Notes under the pieces: model-generated
The model's database searches: none
The model's input: only the letters and a program-made list of their open reading frames with translations
Told to the model about the DNA's origin: nothing
Program-made: the position numbers and the translations under genes
Part shown: positions 15,912-24,657 of the stretch, piece after piece
How positions within the stretch are numbered: position 1 is the stretch's first letter
Layout of the letters: each line of letters opens with the position of its first letter
Origin: Acidovorax sp. HMWF029
GTDB lineage: Bacteria > Pseudomonadota > Gammaproteobacteria > Burkholderiales > Burkholderiaceae_C
Assembly: GCF_003060895.1 (NCBI RefSeq)
Contig: NZ_QAIH01000188.1
Span: 1 to 38,246 of the forward strand
Length of the DNA stretch: 38,246 nt
Direction: 5' to 3'

Positions 15912-16861
15912 GCGCAGTGCATGCGCCGTCAGTCGCCGTGACGAGTCAACTCCCCCCTTTTGATGTGGCTCCCTGGAGCCAAAACCATCTGGCCAGCGTG
16001 GAGCAGGCCCTGTCCGGGTGGGTAGGCCATGGTGCCCCTGCCGGGCTTGGCGACGCCATGCGCTACGCCGTGCTGGATGGCGGCAAGCGCCTGCGGCCGC
16101 TGCTGGTGCTGGCTGCGTACGAGGCCGTGCGCAGTGGCGCGCCTGTTGTGGATGTGTCTGGTGAAGCCGCCCTGCGCGCTGCGTGTGCGGTGGAACTGAT
16201 CCACGCCTATTCCCTGGTGCACGACGACATGCCTTGCATGGACAACGACGTGCTGCGCCGGGGCAAGCCCACGGTGCATGTGCAGTTTGGCGAAGCCCAG
16301 GCCTTGCTGGCAGGTGATGCGCTGCAGGCCTTTGCGTTCGAGTTGCTCACGCCCGACGACAGCGCCGTGCCGGTTGCCATGCAGGCCACGCTGTGCCGCC
16401 TGCTGGCGCGCGCAGCAGGCTCGGCCGGCATGGCGGGCGGCCAGGCCATTGACCTGGCCAGTGTGGGGGTGGCGCTGACCGAAGACCAGCTACGCCAGAT
16501 GCACCGGCTCAAGACCGGAGCGCTGCTGCAGGGCAGCGTGCTCATGGGCGCCGTGTGTGGCCATGCAGCACCACATGCCTACCAGGCGTTGTTGGACTAC
16601 GGTGCTGCCATGGGGCTGGCGTTCCAGGTGGTGGATGACATCCTGGATGTGGTGGCCGATTCCGCCACGCTGGGCAAGACGGCGGGCAAGGATGCCGCCG
16701 CCGACAAGCCCACCTATGTCTCTTTGCTGGGGCTCGAGCGCGCTCAGGCCCATGCCCAGGAACTGCTGCGGGACGCACACGCCGCCCTGGCGCGCAGTGG
16801 CTTGCCGGACACCCGGGCCCTGGCTGCGCTGGCCGACATGGTGGTGCGCCGCTCTTACTAG
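15908..16861 (+). CDS. ispA: Farnesyl diphosphate synthase (polyprenyl synthetase)
   Basis: It condenses dimethylallyl and geranyl diphosphates with isopentenyl diphosphate to C15 farnesyl diphosphate for quinone tails and undecaprenyl carrier. The 317-residue product has the first Asp-rich motif DDMPCMD (D106, D107, D112), the second DDILD (from D243), the GGKRLRP substrate loop and the GGQAIDL segment. The six-residue first motif with two extra residues is the type usual in bacterial farnesyl synthases. The start overlaps the xseB stop (ATGA). An earlier GTG/ATG-less extension to 15896 is less likely. Confidence 0.93.
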   Translation: MSAVHAPSVAVTSQLPPFDVAPWSQNHLASVEQALSGWVGHGAPAGLGDAMRYAVLDGGKRLRPLLVLAAYEAVRSGAPVVDVSGEAALRAACAVELIHAYSLVHDDMPCMDNDVLRRGKPTVHVQFGEAQALLAGDALQAFAFELLTPDDSAVPVAMQATLCRLLARAAGSAGMAGGQAIDLASVGVALTEDQLRQMHRLKTGALLQGSVLMGAVCGHAAPHAYQALLDYGAAMGLAFQVVDDILDVVADSATLGKTAGKDAAADKPTYVSLLGLERAQAHAQELLRDAHAALARSGLPDTRALAALADMVVRRSY

Positions 16862-16864
16862 AAT

Positions 16865-16925
16865 TTGAGCAAAATTGGCCTCTTCCGCCTGTCCATCATG
16901 CGTTAGTAGCTATTAAAAGAATAGT
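16865..16925 (+). repeat. Dispersed repeat (copy A) forming the dxs leader
   Basis: The element ttgagcaaaattggcctctt ... tagtagctattaaaagaat fills the whole 66-nt ispA-dxs gap. It aligns end to end with the copy inside hemD and shares gtcca-nn-atgcgtta with the copy in tupA. It abuts the dxs ATG and leaves no recognisable Shine-Dalgarno sequence. Confidence 0.75.
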
Positions 16926-16927
16926 AA

Positions 16928-18808
16928 ATGTCCACGACCTCATTCCCCCTGCTGCAGACCATCAACGACCCGGCAGACCTGCGCCAGCTGGCGCGCGCCG
17001 ACCTCAAGGCGCTGGCTGCCGAGTTGCGCGAGTTTGTGTTGCACAGCGTCTCCCAGACGGGCGGGCATCTCAGCTCCAACCTGGGCACGGTGGAGCTGAC
17101 CGTGGCCCTGCACCATGTCTTCAACACCCCTGAAGACCGCCTTGTGTGGGATGTGGGCCACCAGACCTATCCGCACAAGATCCTGACTGGCCGACGCGAC
17201 CGCATGCACACGTTGCGTCAACTGGGCGGTATCTCGGGTTTTCCGCAGCGCGCCGAGAGCATTTACGACACCTTCGGCACGGCACATTCCAGCACCAGCA
17301 TCTCCGCTGCGCTGGGCATGGCTCTGGCCGCCAAGCGCAAGGGCGAAAACCGCCATGCGGTAGCCATCATCGGCGACGGTGCGATGACCGCGGGCATGGC
17401 CTTCGAGGCGTTGAACAATGCTGGTGTTGCAGATTGCAACCTGCTGGTGGTGCTCAACGACAACGATATGTCGATCAGCCCGCCCGTGGGCGCGCTCAAC
17501 CGTTACCTGGCTCAGCTCATGAGCGGCCAGTTCTATGCCGCCGCCAAGAACGTAGGCAAGACCGTGCTCAAGCCCGTGCCGCCCTTGCTGGAGCTGGCCA
17601 AGCGCTTCGAGCAGCAGGCCAAGGGCATGGTGGTGCCCGCCACCCTGTTCGAAAAATTCGGCTTTAACTACATCGGCCCCATCGACGGGCACGACCTCGA
17701 TTCGCTGATCCCCACGCTCGAAAACATCAAGAGCCTCAAGGGCCCGCAGTTTCTGCATGTGGTCACCAAAAAAGGCCAGGGCTACAAGCTGGCCGAGGCC
17801 GACCCCATTGCCTACCACGGCCCCGGCAAGTTCGACCCCAGCGTGGGCCTGACCAAGCCCGCCACGCCACCCAAGCAGACCTTCACCCAGGTGTTTGGCC
17901 AGTGGCTGTGTGACATGGCTGCGCAGGATATGCGCCTGGTGGGCATCACACCCGCCATGCGTGAGGGTTCGGGCATGGTCGAGTTTGAAAAGCGTTTCCC
18001 CGAGCGCTACTACGACGTGGGCATTGCCGAACAACATGCCGTCACCTTCGCGGCGGGCATGGCCTGCGAGGGCGTCAAGCCCGTGGTGGCGATCTACTCC
18101 ACGTTTTTGCAGCGCGGCTATGACCAACTGATCCATGACGTGGCCCTGCAGAACCTGCCCGTCGTGTTTGCGCTGGATCGTGCGGGCCTGGTGGGTGCCG
18201 ACGGCGCAACGCATGCCGGGGCATACGACATCCCGTTTGTGCGCTGCATTCCCAACATGAGCATGGCTTGCCCTGCCGACGAGCGCGAGTGCCGCCAGCT
18301 GCTGTCTGCCGCGTACGAACAGAACCACCCTGTGGCTGTGCGTTACCCGCGCGGCAGCGGTGCGGGTGTGGCGCCCCTGGCCGGGCTGGATGCCCTGCCG
18401 TATGGCAAGGGCGAGATCCGCCGCGAGCGCCAGGGCACCGATGCCAAGGCGCAGCGCATCGCCATCCTCTCGTTTGGCACCCTGCTGTACCCAGCGCTGG
18501 AGGCGGCCGAGTCCCTCGATGCCACCGTGGTCAATATGCGCTGGGCCAAGCCCATCGACGAAGTGTTGCTGCGAGACGTGGCCGAGCGCCACGATGTGCT
18601 GGTCACTCTGGAAGAGGGTACGATCCAGGGCGGCGCAGGCAGCGCGGTGACCGAGGCCCTCAACGCGATGGGCATCATGCGCCCCGTGTTGCAACTGGGC
18701 CTGCCCGATGTGTTCATAGAGCATGGTGACCCGGCCAAGCTGCTGTCGCTGCAAGGGCTCGACGCCCCGGGCATCCGCAAGGCCATCGAGCTTCGTTTCT
18801 CCTGCTAG
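16928..18808 (+). CDS. dxs: 1-deoxy-D-xylulose-5-phosphate synthase
   Basis: A thiamine-diphosphate enzyme that joins pyruvate and glyceraldehyde 3-phosphate in the first step of the MEP isoprenoid pathway, feeding ispA next door. The 626 residues are full length. Visible motifs are [14 protein letters not shown] (catalytic His), [16 protein letters not shown], the ThDP motif [18 protein letters not shown] (GDG at 149-151), [16 protein letters not shown] with the cofactor-activating Glu, and [13 protein letters not shown]. The gap from ispA is a repeat element with no clear ribosome binding site, so translation may rely on coupling or an unstructured AT-rich leader. Confidence 0.97.
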   Translation: MSTTSFPLLQTINDPADLRQLARADLKALAAELREFVLHSVSQTGGHLSSNLGTVELTVALHHVFNTPEDRLVWDVGHQTYPHKILTGRRDRMHTLRQLGGISGFPQRAESIYDTFGTAHSSTSISAALGMALAAKRKGENRHAVAIIGDGAMTAGMAFEALNNAGVADCNLLVVLNDNDMSISPPVGALNRYLAQLMSGQFYAAAKNVGKTVLKPVPPLLELAKRFEQQAKGMVVPATLFEKFGFNYIGPIDGHDLDSLIPTLENIKSLKGPQFLHVVTKKGQGYKLAEADPIAYHGPGKFDPSVGLTKPATPPKQTFTQVFGQWLCDMAAQDMRLVGITPAMREGSGMVEFEKRFPERYYDVGIAEQHAVTFAAGMACEGVKPVVAIYSTFLQRGYDQLIHDVALQNLPVVFALDRAGLVGADGATHAGAYDIPFVRCIPNMSMACPADERECRQLLSAAYEQNHPVAVRYPRGSGAGVAPLAGLDALPYGKGEIRRERQGTDAKAQRIAILSFGTLLYPALEAAESLDATVVNMRWAKPIDEVLLRDVAERHDVLVTLEEGTIQGGAGSAVTEALNAMGIMRPVLQLGLPDVFIEHGDPAKLLSLQGLDAPGIRKAIELRFSC

Positions 18809-18833
18809 TAACGGGTTCTTTCTGGGTTTTCCG

Positions 18834-18855
18834 CCGGGTTGCCGAGGCAACCCGG
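18834..18855. other. 9-bp perfect hairpin downstream of dxs
   Basis: The arms ccgggttgc (18834-18842) and gcaacccgg (18847-18855) enclose a 4-nt loop (cgag), 26 nt after the dxs stop. No T-run follows on either strand. It may still act as a rho-assisted 3' end or protect the transcript from nucleases. Confidence 0.45.
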
Positions 18856-18912
18856 GCACCTGTTCACACCTTGCTTCTGCTGGCGGCGCGCAATGTTTGT
18901 GGCGTGGCGTTT

Positions 18913-18971
18913 GCCTCTGTCTGATCGGGAAAACCAAGAGGGCTTGGGGGCTTTCGTACTCCTACAATCGT
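18913..18971 (+). promoter_or_regulatory. Upstream control region of the first TRAP binding-protein gene
   Basis: It carries gcctct (18913), cgggaaaacc (18926-18935) and cctacaatcgt (18961-18971) in the same order and nearly the same spacing as the region before the second paralogue (20200-20260). TACAAT (18963-18968) is a good -10 candidate; no convincing -35 is seen, which fits an activator-dependent promoter. Confidence 0.55.
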
Positions 18972-19060
18972 GACAAAAGGCAATAGGCGAAGGCCTGCGC
19001 TGGGCGTCGCGAAGGTGTTCTGCGCCATTGCCATGCCACAAACTCATGGAGACAAGTGTT

Positions 19061-20143
19061 ATGGATCGCCGTTCCCTCATCAAGCACGCAGGTATCGCAG
19101 GGGTGTTGGCCACCGGCGCAGCGCCTGCCGTGTTTGCCCAAGCATCCATACGGTGGCGTTTGGCGTCCAGTTTCCCCAAGTCGCTGGACACCATCTATGG
19201 TGGTGCCGAGGTGTTTGCGAGGGCCGTCAAAACGATGTCGAATGGCCGCTTCGATATTTCAGTGCATGCGGGCGGTGAGCTGATGCCTGCGTTCGGTGTC
19301 GTCGATGCGGTGCAGGGCGGGGCCGTAGAAATGGCGCATACCGTCCCGTACTACTTCTATGGCAAGAGCCCCGCCTTTGCTTTGGGCTCTGCCATTCCCT
19401 TTGGCTTCAACTCGCGCCAGATGAGCGCCTGGATGCAGCATGGCAATGGGCGCAAGCTCATGAATGAGTTTTACGGCGGATTCAGCATAGTGAGCTTTGC
19501 AGGTGGAAACACCGGCACTCAGATGGGGGGATGGTATCTGCGTGAAATCAAGAGCCCGGGTGATTTCAAGGGCATGAAGATGCGGCTGGGAGGGGGATTG
19601 GTTGGAGAGGTGATGGCCAAGTTGGGGGCCATTCCCCAGAGCATCCCAGGAGGCGAGATCTATCAGGCATTGCAGAAGGGAACTATTGACGCTGCGGAAT
19701 GGGTGGGCCCTTACGATGATCAGAAGCTGGGCTTTCACAAAGTGGCGCCGTACTATTACTACCCGGGCTGGTGGGAGGGGGGGCCCGAGGTGGATTTCTT
19801 CATCAACCGCAAGGCGTTTGATAGCCTCTCTGCAGACTACAAAGTCATCGTGGAAGCCGCCGCAGCGCTGGCGCACTCGGACATGCTCGCCAAGTATGAC
19901 GCGCTGAATCCGACAGCCCTCAAGCAACTGGTTGCAGCGAAAACCAAGGTATTGCCCTTTTCGCAAGCCGTCATGGATGCGTCGTTCAAGGCCTCGATGG
20001 ATGTCTTTGCAGAGAACGACGCCAAGTCTCCCGAGTGGAAAAAAATCTACGGCGACATGCGGAATTTTCAGCGCGACCAGATTCTTTGGTTTCGATTTGC
20101 GGAAGCTCGTTACGACACCTTTATGTCTGCTCAGAAGATCTGA
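19061..20143 (+). CDS. TRAP transporter solute-binding protein (DctP/TakP type), paralogue 1
   Basis: The 360-residue periplasmic protein starts with a signal peptide whose first residues are MDRRSLIKHAG, a twin-arginine-like pattern ending near FAQA. The mature part carries the TakP-like hallmarks RWRLASSFPKSLDTIYGG, SFAGGNTGTQMGGWY, MKMRLGGGLVGEV (the DctP-family carboxylate-binding Arg) and AAEWVGPYDDQKLGF. TakP relatives bind 2-oxoacids or lactate, so a small carboxylate is likely. The ATG at 19061 has GGAGA 8 nt upstream. It is a close paralogue of the next gene but uses more varied synonymous codons, suggesting weaker expression or relaxed constraint. Confidence 0.88.
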   Translation: MDRRSLIKHAGIAGVLATGAAPAVFAQASIRWRLASSFPKSLDTIYGGAEVFARAVKTMSNGRFDISVHAGGELMPAFGVVDAVQGGAVEMAHTVPYYFYGKSPAFALGSAIPFGFNSRQMSAWMQHGNGRKLMNEFYGGFSIVSFAGGNTGTQMGGWYLREIKSPGDFKGMKMRLGGGLVGEVMAKLGAIPQSIPGGEIYQALQKGTIDAAEWVGPYDDQKLGFHKVAPYYYYPGWWEGGPEVDFFINRKAFDSLSADYKVIVEAAAALAHSDMLAKYDALNPTALKQLVAAKTKVLPFSQAVMDASFKASMDVFAENDAKSPEWKKIYGDMRNFQRDQILWFRFAEARYDTFMSAQKI

Positions 20144-20199
20144 ATGTGCCGGGGGCTGCAAGCTGACGCAATTGCTTGCAGAAGCCTGAACGCTTGGAC

Positions 20200-20260
20200 G
20201 CCTCTTTGATTTTCACGGGAAAACCCGCAAATCCGGCGGGGGGCATCTTCCTACAATCGT
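20200..20260 (+). promoter_or_regulatory. Upstream control region of the second TRAP binding-protein gene
   Basis: It contains gcctct (20200), cgggaaaacc (20216-20225), a GC-rich stretch ending ggggggc, and cctacaatcgt (20250-20260). This repeats the arrangement ahead of the first paralogue, with 34 instead of 35 nt between the two longer motifs. TACAAT (20252-20257) is the -10 candidate. Confidence 0.55.
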
Positions 20261-20339
20261 TTGCGGTAAAGAGGTCCTTGGGCATCGGGTAATCGCCCTG
20301 CGCGCCAAGTTGTGCAATAGAGTTTTCGGAGATAACCAC

Positions 20340-21422
20340 ATGGATCGTCGTTCAATCATCAAGCATGCCGGTATCGCTGGCGTGCTGGCTGCGGGTGTTG
20401 CTCCTGCCGTTCACGCGCAGGCTGCTGTGCGCTGGCGCCTTGCGTCGAGTTTTCCCAAGCCACTCGACACCATTTATGGCGGCGCTGAAGTGTTCGCCAA
20501 CGCGGTGAAGGCCATGTCGGGCGGCAAGTTCGAGATCTCCGTCCACGCTGGCGGTGAACTGATGCCTGCCATGGGTGTGGCTGACGGCGTGCAGCAAGGT
20601 TCGGTGGAAATGTGCCACACCGTGCCGTACTACTTCTATGGCAAGAACCCCGCTTTCGCGCTGGGCTCCGCCATTCCGTTCGGCATGAACTCGCGCCAGA
20701 TGAATGCCTGGATGATGCATGGCAACGGCCGCAAGCTGATGGATGAGTTCTATGCGGGCTACGGCATGATCAGCTTTGCGGGTGGCAACACCGGCACGCA
20801 GATGGGTGGCTGGTACCGCAAGGAAATCAAGTCGGTCGCCGACATGAAGGGCCTGAAGATGCGCCTGGGTGGTGGTCTGGTGGGCGAGGTGATGCAGAAG
20901 CTGGGTGTTGTTCCCCAGAGCCTGCCTGGTGGCGAAATCTACCAAGCCCTGGAGAAGGGCACGATCGACGCAGCAGAGTGGGTCGGCCCTTACGATGACC
21001 AGAAGCTGGGCTTCAACAAGGTGGCGCCTCATTACTACTATCCTGGCTGGTGGGAAGGCGGTCCCGAAGTGGACTTCTTCGTCAACCAGAAGGCATTCGA
21101 TGCACTCTCTGCCGAGAACAAGGCCATCATCCAGGCTGCATCCTCGCATGCCGCTGTGGACATGCTTGCCAAGTACGACGCGCGCAATCCTGTCGCTCTC
21201 AAGCAGCTGATTGGCGCCAAGATCAAGCTCTTGCCTTTCAGCAAGGATGTGCTGGACGCTTCGTTCAAGGCCTCGATGGAGGTCTATGCGGCGAATGATG
21301 CCCGCAGTCCCGAGTGGAAGAAGATCTACGCAGACTTCCGTACATTCCAGCGTGATCAAGTGGCATGGTTCCGTGTGGCTGAAGGCCGGTTCGATAGCTA
21401 CATGCAGACTGTCAAGCTCTGA
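20340..21422 (+). CDS. TRAP transporter solute-binding protein (DctP/TakP type), paralogue 2
   Basis: It has the same length (360 residues) and layout as the preceding gene: MDRRSIIKHAG twin-arginine-like signal ending VHAQA, then the same binding-site segments GNTGTQMGGWY, LKMRLGGGLVGEV and AAEWVGPYDDQKLGF. By eye about three quarters of the residues are identical to paralogue 1, with the expected pocket segments unchanged. Codon use is strongly biased to C/G-ending codons, the pattern of a well-expressed gene. The ATG has GGAGA 8 nt upstream. A strong terminator follows at 21445-21474. It probably delivers substrate to the DctQ-DctM pair encoded on the opposite strand. Confidence 0.9.
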   Translation: MDRRSIIKHAGIAGVLAAGVAPAVHAQAAVRWRLASSFPKPLDTIYGGAEVFANAVKAMSGGKFEISVHAGGELMPAMGVADGVQQGSVEMCHTVPYYFYGKNPAFALGSAIPFGMNSRQMNAWMMHGNGRKLMDEFYAGYGMISFAGGNTGTQMGGWYRKEIKSVADMKGLKMRLGGGLVGEVMQKLGVVPQSLPGGEIYQALEKGTIDAAEWVGPYDDQKLGFNKVAPHYYYPGWWEGGPEVDFFVNQKAFDALSAENKAIIQAASSHAAVDMLAKYDARNPVALKQLIGAKIKLLPFSKDVLDASFKASMEVYAANDARSPEWKKIYADFRTFQRDQVAWFRVAEGRFDSYMQTVKL

Positions 21423-21444
21423 TCTGGTATCAGCCAGCTTGTGT

Positions 21445-21474
21445 AAAAAAACCGCGCTTCGGCGCGGTTTTTTT
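21445..21474 (+). terminator. Strong rho-independent terminator after the TRAP binding-protein genes
   Basis: An accgcgc / gcgcggt stem with a ttcg tetraloop is flanked by A7 (21445-21451) and T7 (21468-21474). It is symmetrical enough to work in both directions, but on the plus strand it closes the second binding-protein transcript 23 nt after the stop. Confidence 0.93.
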
Positions 21475-21656
21475 ATGGCCCAAAGGGTTTGCGGTCGCGG
21501 GGTCTGACCAGCGAGTTGTGCAGCACGGGCGCACGAAGCACTTGGCGCGTAATGGTTGCGCCGTGCGGCTGCACCATGACAATGGATTCTGCTTGACGCA
21601 GGTGGCGCAGATCCTGTGCCCTGTGCTTCCCCGTTGACCCTGGGGCGACGAGCGCG

Positions 21657-21680
21657 AAAAAAAACCGCGCTAGGGCGCGG
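21657..21680 (-). terminator. Rho-independent terminator for the TRAP membrane-subunit operon
   Basis: The stem is ccgcgc (21665-21670) and gcgcgg (21675-21680) with a 4-nt loop. On the minus strand it is followed by a run of eight T (complement of 21657-21664), 60 nt after the stop of the last minus-strand gene. Confidence 0.88.
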
Positions 21681-21739
21681 TCTTTGGGCTGCAAGGGCTG
21701 CAGGTGTGGGGCGATGGCTGCTGGCCAGTAGTCTCCCAA

Positions 21740-22228
21740 TCAGAACTGGCGAAATGCTTTCAGTTCAGCACCGATGCGCTCGAACTCTGCGATGAGTCCG
21801 GGCGTTGCGCCATAGAACACCGTGAACTTGCCTGCGAGCGTGCGCACGTACAGGCGTGGGGCGATGAGCCAGCTCAGGCCCGGAACGCGGATCACGCGTA
21901 CGTAGGCCAGATCATCGAAGGCCATCGCCTTGTCCCACACCCAGCGTTGGTGCAGGCCACTCGCGTGGATGCGGGTGCGGCTGACCATGATGCTCCACCA
22001 TGTCCAGGCCATGAGCGCCAGGCCGGCGATGAACCAGCCCGTGCCATTGCTCACGCCGCTACCGAGCGCGCCACGTGACCACAGCTGCGCAAACCAGATG
22101 GTGCAGCCCCCCACGATCACCGTGGCAAAGACCCGGAAAGTGGTGGAGAACGCTGAGCCCACCACTTCGCCGCCCGTCGGGGCGAAGCGGAAAGGCTCCA
22201 TCATGGGCTGGGGTGTGAGGTTCAGCAT
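21740..22228 (-). CDS. Small membrane protein with a PH-like C-terminal domain, in the TRAP operon
   Basis: The 162-residue product has two membrane segments (about 29-49 and 63-83) followed by a beta-rich C-terminal half with the feel of a bacterial PH-like domain (RTRIHASGLHQRWVWDKAMAFDDLAYVRV, then RLYVRTLAGKFTVFYG). I do not recognise a named family with certainty. It begins 28 nt after dctM and ends before the operon terminator, so it is co-transcribed with the TRAP membrane subunits. An internal ATG pair near residues 9-10 is an alternative start. Function unknown. Confidence 0.7.
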   Translation of the reverse strand: MLNLTPQPMMEPFRFAPTGGEVVGSAFSTTFRVFATVIVGGCTIWFAQLWSRGALGSGVSNGTGWFIAGLALMAWTWWSIMVSRTRIHASGLHQRWVWDKAMAFDDLAYVRVIRVPGLSWLIAPRLYVRTLAGKFTVFYGATPGLIAEFERIGAELKAFRQF

Positions 22229-22256
22229 GCAGATCTACCGTGCTGCGGTGAGTCTG

Positions 22257-23780
22257 TCATTTGGCCGGTTCGGCCGGCGCAGCGGGTGCTGCGGGCTCTG
22301 CTGGAGACGTTGCCGCATCGCCGAAGGGGTTCTCCCCGCCCGGCGAATCTTCGGTGCGCATGTCGTCCACAGGCACTTCGATCTGGACCTTGTCGGTGTC
22401 AATGATTTCCTGCTTGGGCAGGAACATGGTTACCGTCTGGGGCACGAAGATCACAATGGCGACCAGCAGCATCTGCATCACCACCCAGGGGATCGCCCCC
22501 ATGTAGATGTCGCTGGACAGAACGGGCTTGGGAATCCGTCCTTCCTTGAAGAGGGTATTGGCAATGCCGCGCAGGTAGAACAGTGCGAAGCCGAAAGGCG
22601 GATGCATGAAGCTCGTCTGCATGTTCACGCACAGCAGCACGCCGAACCAGATCAGATCGATACCCAGCTTGTCGGCCACTGGGCCCAGCATCGGCAGGAT
22701 GATGAAGGCGATCTCGAAGAAGTCGAGGAAGAAAGCCAGGAAGAAAATGAAGATGTTCACCGCGATCAGGAAGCCGATCTGACCGCCCGGCAGGCCTGCG
22801 AGCATGTGCTCCACCCACTTGGCACCGTCCACGCCCTGGAACACCATTGAGAACACGCGCGCACCGATCAGGATGAACACCACCATGGCGGTCAGGCGCA
22901 TCGTGCCTTGCATGGCCTCCCACATCAACTGCCAGTTCAAGCGCTTATGGATGGCGGCCAGGATCATGGCGCCCACGACGCCCATGGCGCCCGCTTCTGT
23001 TGGCGTGGCTATGGCCGTGTCGATGCCAGGCAGGCCACCCATGGAGCCCAGCACAGCAAAGATCAGCAGGGCTGATGGAATGATGCCGCGCAGGCACTTG
23101 AGCCACAGCTTGGCGCCCGACATGGTGCGGGCCTCCTTGGGAATGCCGGGCACGTAGTGGGGCTTGAAAACGCCCAGCAGGAAAGTGTAGCCCGCGAAGA
23201 TCAGCACCTGCAAAATGGAAGGGCCCCAGGCGCCACGGTACATGTCGCCCACCGAGCGGCCGAGTTGGTCGGCCATCACGATCAGCACGAGGGAGGGTGG
23301 CACCAGCTGCGTGATGGTGCCCGAAGCGGCCAGCACGCCGGTGGCGTAGCGCATGTTGTAGCCGTAGCGGATCATCACGGGCAGCGAGATCAGTGCCATG
23401 GCGATCACCTGGCCGGCCACGGTGCCGGTGATGGCGCCGAGGATGAACCCCACGATGATCACGGAGTAGCCCAGGCCGCCGCGCACGGTGCCAAAGAGCT
23501 GGCCCATGGAGTCCAGCATGTCTTCGGCCAGCCCGCACTTCTCCAGGATGGCGCCCATGAAGGTGAAGAAGGGGATGGCCAGCAGCAGCTCGTTGGAGAG
23601 GATGCCGAAGATGTTGATGGGAAGGTTGGCCATGAAGACGGCGGGGAACCAGCCCATCTCGATGGCAAAGAAGCCTGACGCGAGCCCCAGCGCTGCCAGT
23701 GAGAAGGCGACGGGGAAGCCGATCAGCATCACCACCACCAAGCCCGCGAACATGATCGGGGCAAAGTTTTCCATTTGCAT
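22257..23780 (-). CDS. dctM: TRAP transporter large membrane subunit (DctM)
   Basis: The large subunit forms the sodium-driven transport channel of a tripartite TRAP system. The protein has about twelve membrane segments with family motifs such as LLLAIPFFTFMGAILEKCGLAEDML, GAITGTVAGQVIAMALISLPVM, GVLAASGTITQLVPPSLVLIVMAD and PTEAGAMGVVGAMILA. At 507 residues it exceeds the common 430 because of a larger central part and a hydrophilic tail from about residue 455 rich in Asp/Glu and then Pro/Ala (ending PAAPAAPAEPAK). AGGA sits 8 nt before the ATG. It follows dctQ after a 92-nt gap. Confidence 0.93.
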   Translation of the reverse strand: MQMENFAPIMFAGLVVVMLIGFPVAFSLAALGLASGFFAIEMGWFPAVFMANLPINIFGILSNELLLAIPFFTFMGAILEKCGLAEDMLDSMGQLFGTVRGGLGYSVIIVGFILGAITGTVAGQVIAMALISLPVMIRYGYNMRYATGVLAASGTITQLVPPSLVLIVMADQLGRSVGDMYRGAWGPSILQVLIFAGYTFLLGVFKPHYVPGIPKEARTMSGAKLWLKCLRGIIPSALLIFAVLGSMGGLPGIDTAIATPTEAGAMGVVGAMILAAIHKRLNWQLMWEAMQGTMRLTAMVVFILIGARVFSMVFQGVDGAKWVEHMLAGLPGGQIGFLIAVNIFIFFLAFFLDFFEIAFIILPMLGPVADKLGIDLIWFGVLLCVNMQTSFMHPPFGFALFYLRGIANTLFKEGRIPKPVLSSDIYMGAIPWVVMQMLLVAIVIFVPQTVTMFLPKQEIIDTDKVQIEVPVDDMRTEDSPGGENPFGDAATSPAEPAAPAAPAEPAK

Positions 23781-23872
23781 TTTTTTTCCTGGTTTGTCCG
23801 GAATGGAGATAGCGGTGCTGGGCTTTGCAGCTCAGTGGCACCGCAGGTTCTTAGTTCGGCACGGGTGCCGGG

Positions 23873-24412
23873 CTACTGAACCGGCTTCTCGTAGTGGGTG
23901 TTCATCTGATAGATGCCACGCAGATAGGCCACGCGCTTGACGATTTCGGCGAGGCCTTGCAGGAACATGAGGACGAAGCCGACGGGCATCAGCAGGATGG
24001 CAGGCCAGCGGATGAGGCCACCGGCATTGCCGGACATTTCTCCAGAGACGAACGCACGCATGAACAGCGGCCAGCTGAAGTAGGCGATCAGCGCCATGGC
24101 AGGCAGCAAGAAGATCAACAAGCCTGCGATATCCACATAGACCTGTTTATTGCCGCGCAGCTTGCCATACACAATGTCAACGCGCACATGCTCGTTGAGC
24201 ATCAGCACAAAAGGAGCGCCAAGCATGACCGTGGCGGCGAACAGATACCACTGGATTTCAAGCCAGGCGTTGGAGCTGAGGTCCAGTCCGTAGCGGATGA
24301 ATGCGTTGCCTGCAGATATAAGGGCTGCCGCCAGGACGGTCCAGGTCGCAACTTTGCTGAGTCTGCTGGAAATCCAGTCCATGCCCAGAGCCAATTTAAG
24401 TAGTGTTGACAC
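23873..24412 (-). CDS. dctQ: TRAP transporter small membrane subunit (DctQ)
   Basis: The 179-residue protein has four membrane segments and the DctQ core: ISAGNAFIRYGLDLSSNAWLEIQWYLFAATVMLGAPFVLMLNEHVRVDI. It pairs with DctM. The start is a GTG at 24412, chosen because GAGGAGA lies 6 nt upstream; the first ATG (24382) would remove ten residues and has no such site. It is the first gene of dctQ-dctM-membrane protein. A long hairpin at 24445-24469 lies in its leader. Confidence 0.9.
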   Translation of the reverse strand: MSTLLKLALGMDWISSRLSKVATWTVLAAALISAGNAFIRYGLDLSSNAWLEIQWYLFAATVMLGAPFVLMLNEHVRVDIVYGKLRGNKQVYVDIAGLLIFLLPAMALIAYFSWPLFMRAFVSGEMSGNAGGLIRWPAILLMPVGFVLMFLQGLAEIVKRVAYLRGIYQMNTHYEKPVQ

Positions 24413-24444
24413 GTGGTGTCTCCTCGAGTTTAGAAACGTTTACG

Positions 24445-24469
24445 CGGGCCCAGTACGCTGCTGGGCCCG
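24445..24469 (-). promoter_or_regulatory. 9-bp perfect hairpin in the dctQ leader
   Basis: The arms cgggcccag (24445-24453) and ctgggcccg (24461-24469) pair perfectly around a 7-nt loop. It lies 32 nt upstream of the dctQ GTG, before its ribosome binding site. No U-run follows on the minus strand, so it is more likely a structured leader, an operator or the end of an upstream RNA than a simple terminator. Confidence 0.45.
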
Positions 24470-24657
24470 AGGGTGTCTGAAAGTAACGCGGATACTACCC
24501 CTTTGGCGCTGAAGAAAGCCTGACGCGGAAACATGGGGTTTTCCTCAGGGGCGGCCGCTGGTGGGCCCGAATCGATTCAGCTGGGCACCAAGCACGCTGC
24601 CGCTCAATGCGCAGCCTGGGAGCCTAACGCAGGCCGTTCCATCGGTGCCTGGAGTGG

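Larger units (their letters stand above)
21423..21739. other. Convergent gap between the TRAP binding proteins and the TRAP membrane genes (317 nt)
   Basis: Two opposite-facing terminators lie here (21445-21474 and 21657-21680). The roughly 180 nt between them should be reached by neither flanking transcript. A minus-strand frame through it (ending at 21473) has plausible composition in its last 40 codons but runs through a terminator, so I do not call it a gene. I recognise nothing else. Confidence 0.5.

Noticed and set aside
16940-18937. 665-codon open frame on the minus strand
   Set aside because: It is antisense to dxs, whose protein is unmistakable. Long antisense frames are expected in GC-rich coding DNA; the translation is His/Gln/Gly-rich without family features.
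21473-21739. 88-codon minus-strand frame between the TRAP genes
   Set aside because: Its coding path runs through a rho-independent terminator and no ribosome binding site or family match is seen. The last 40 codons may be a relic, noted as a finding instead.
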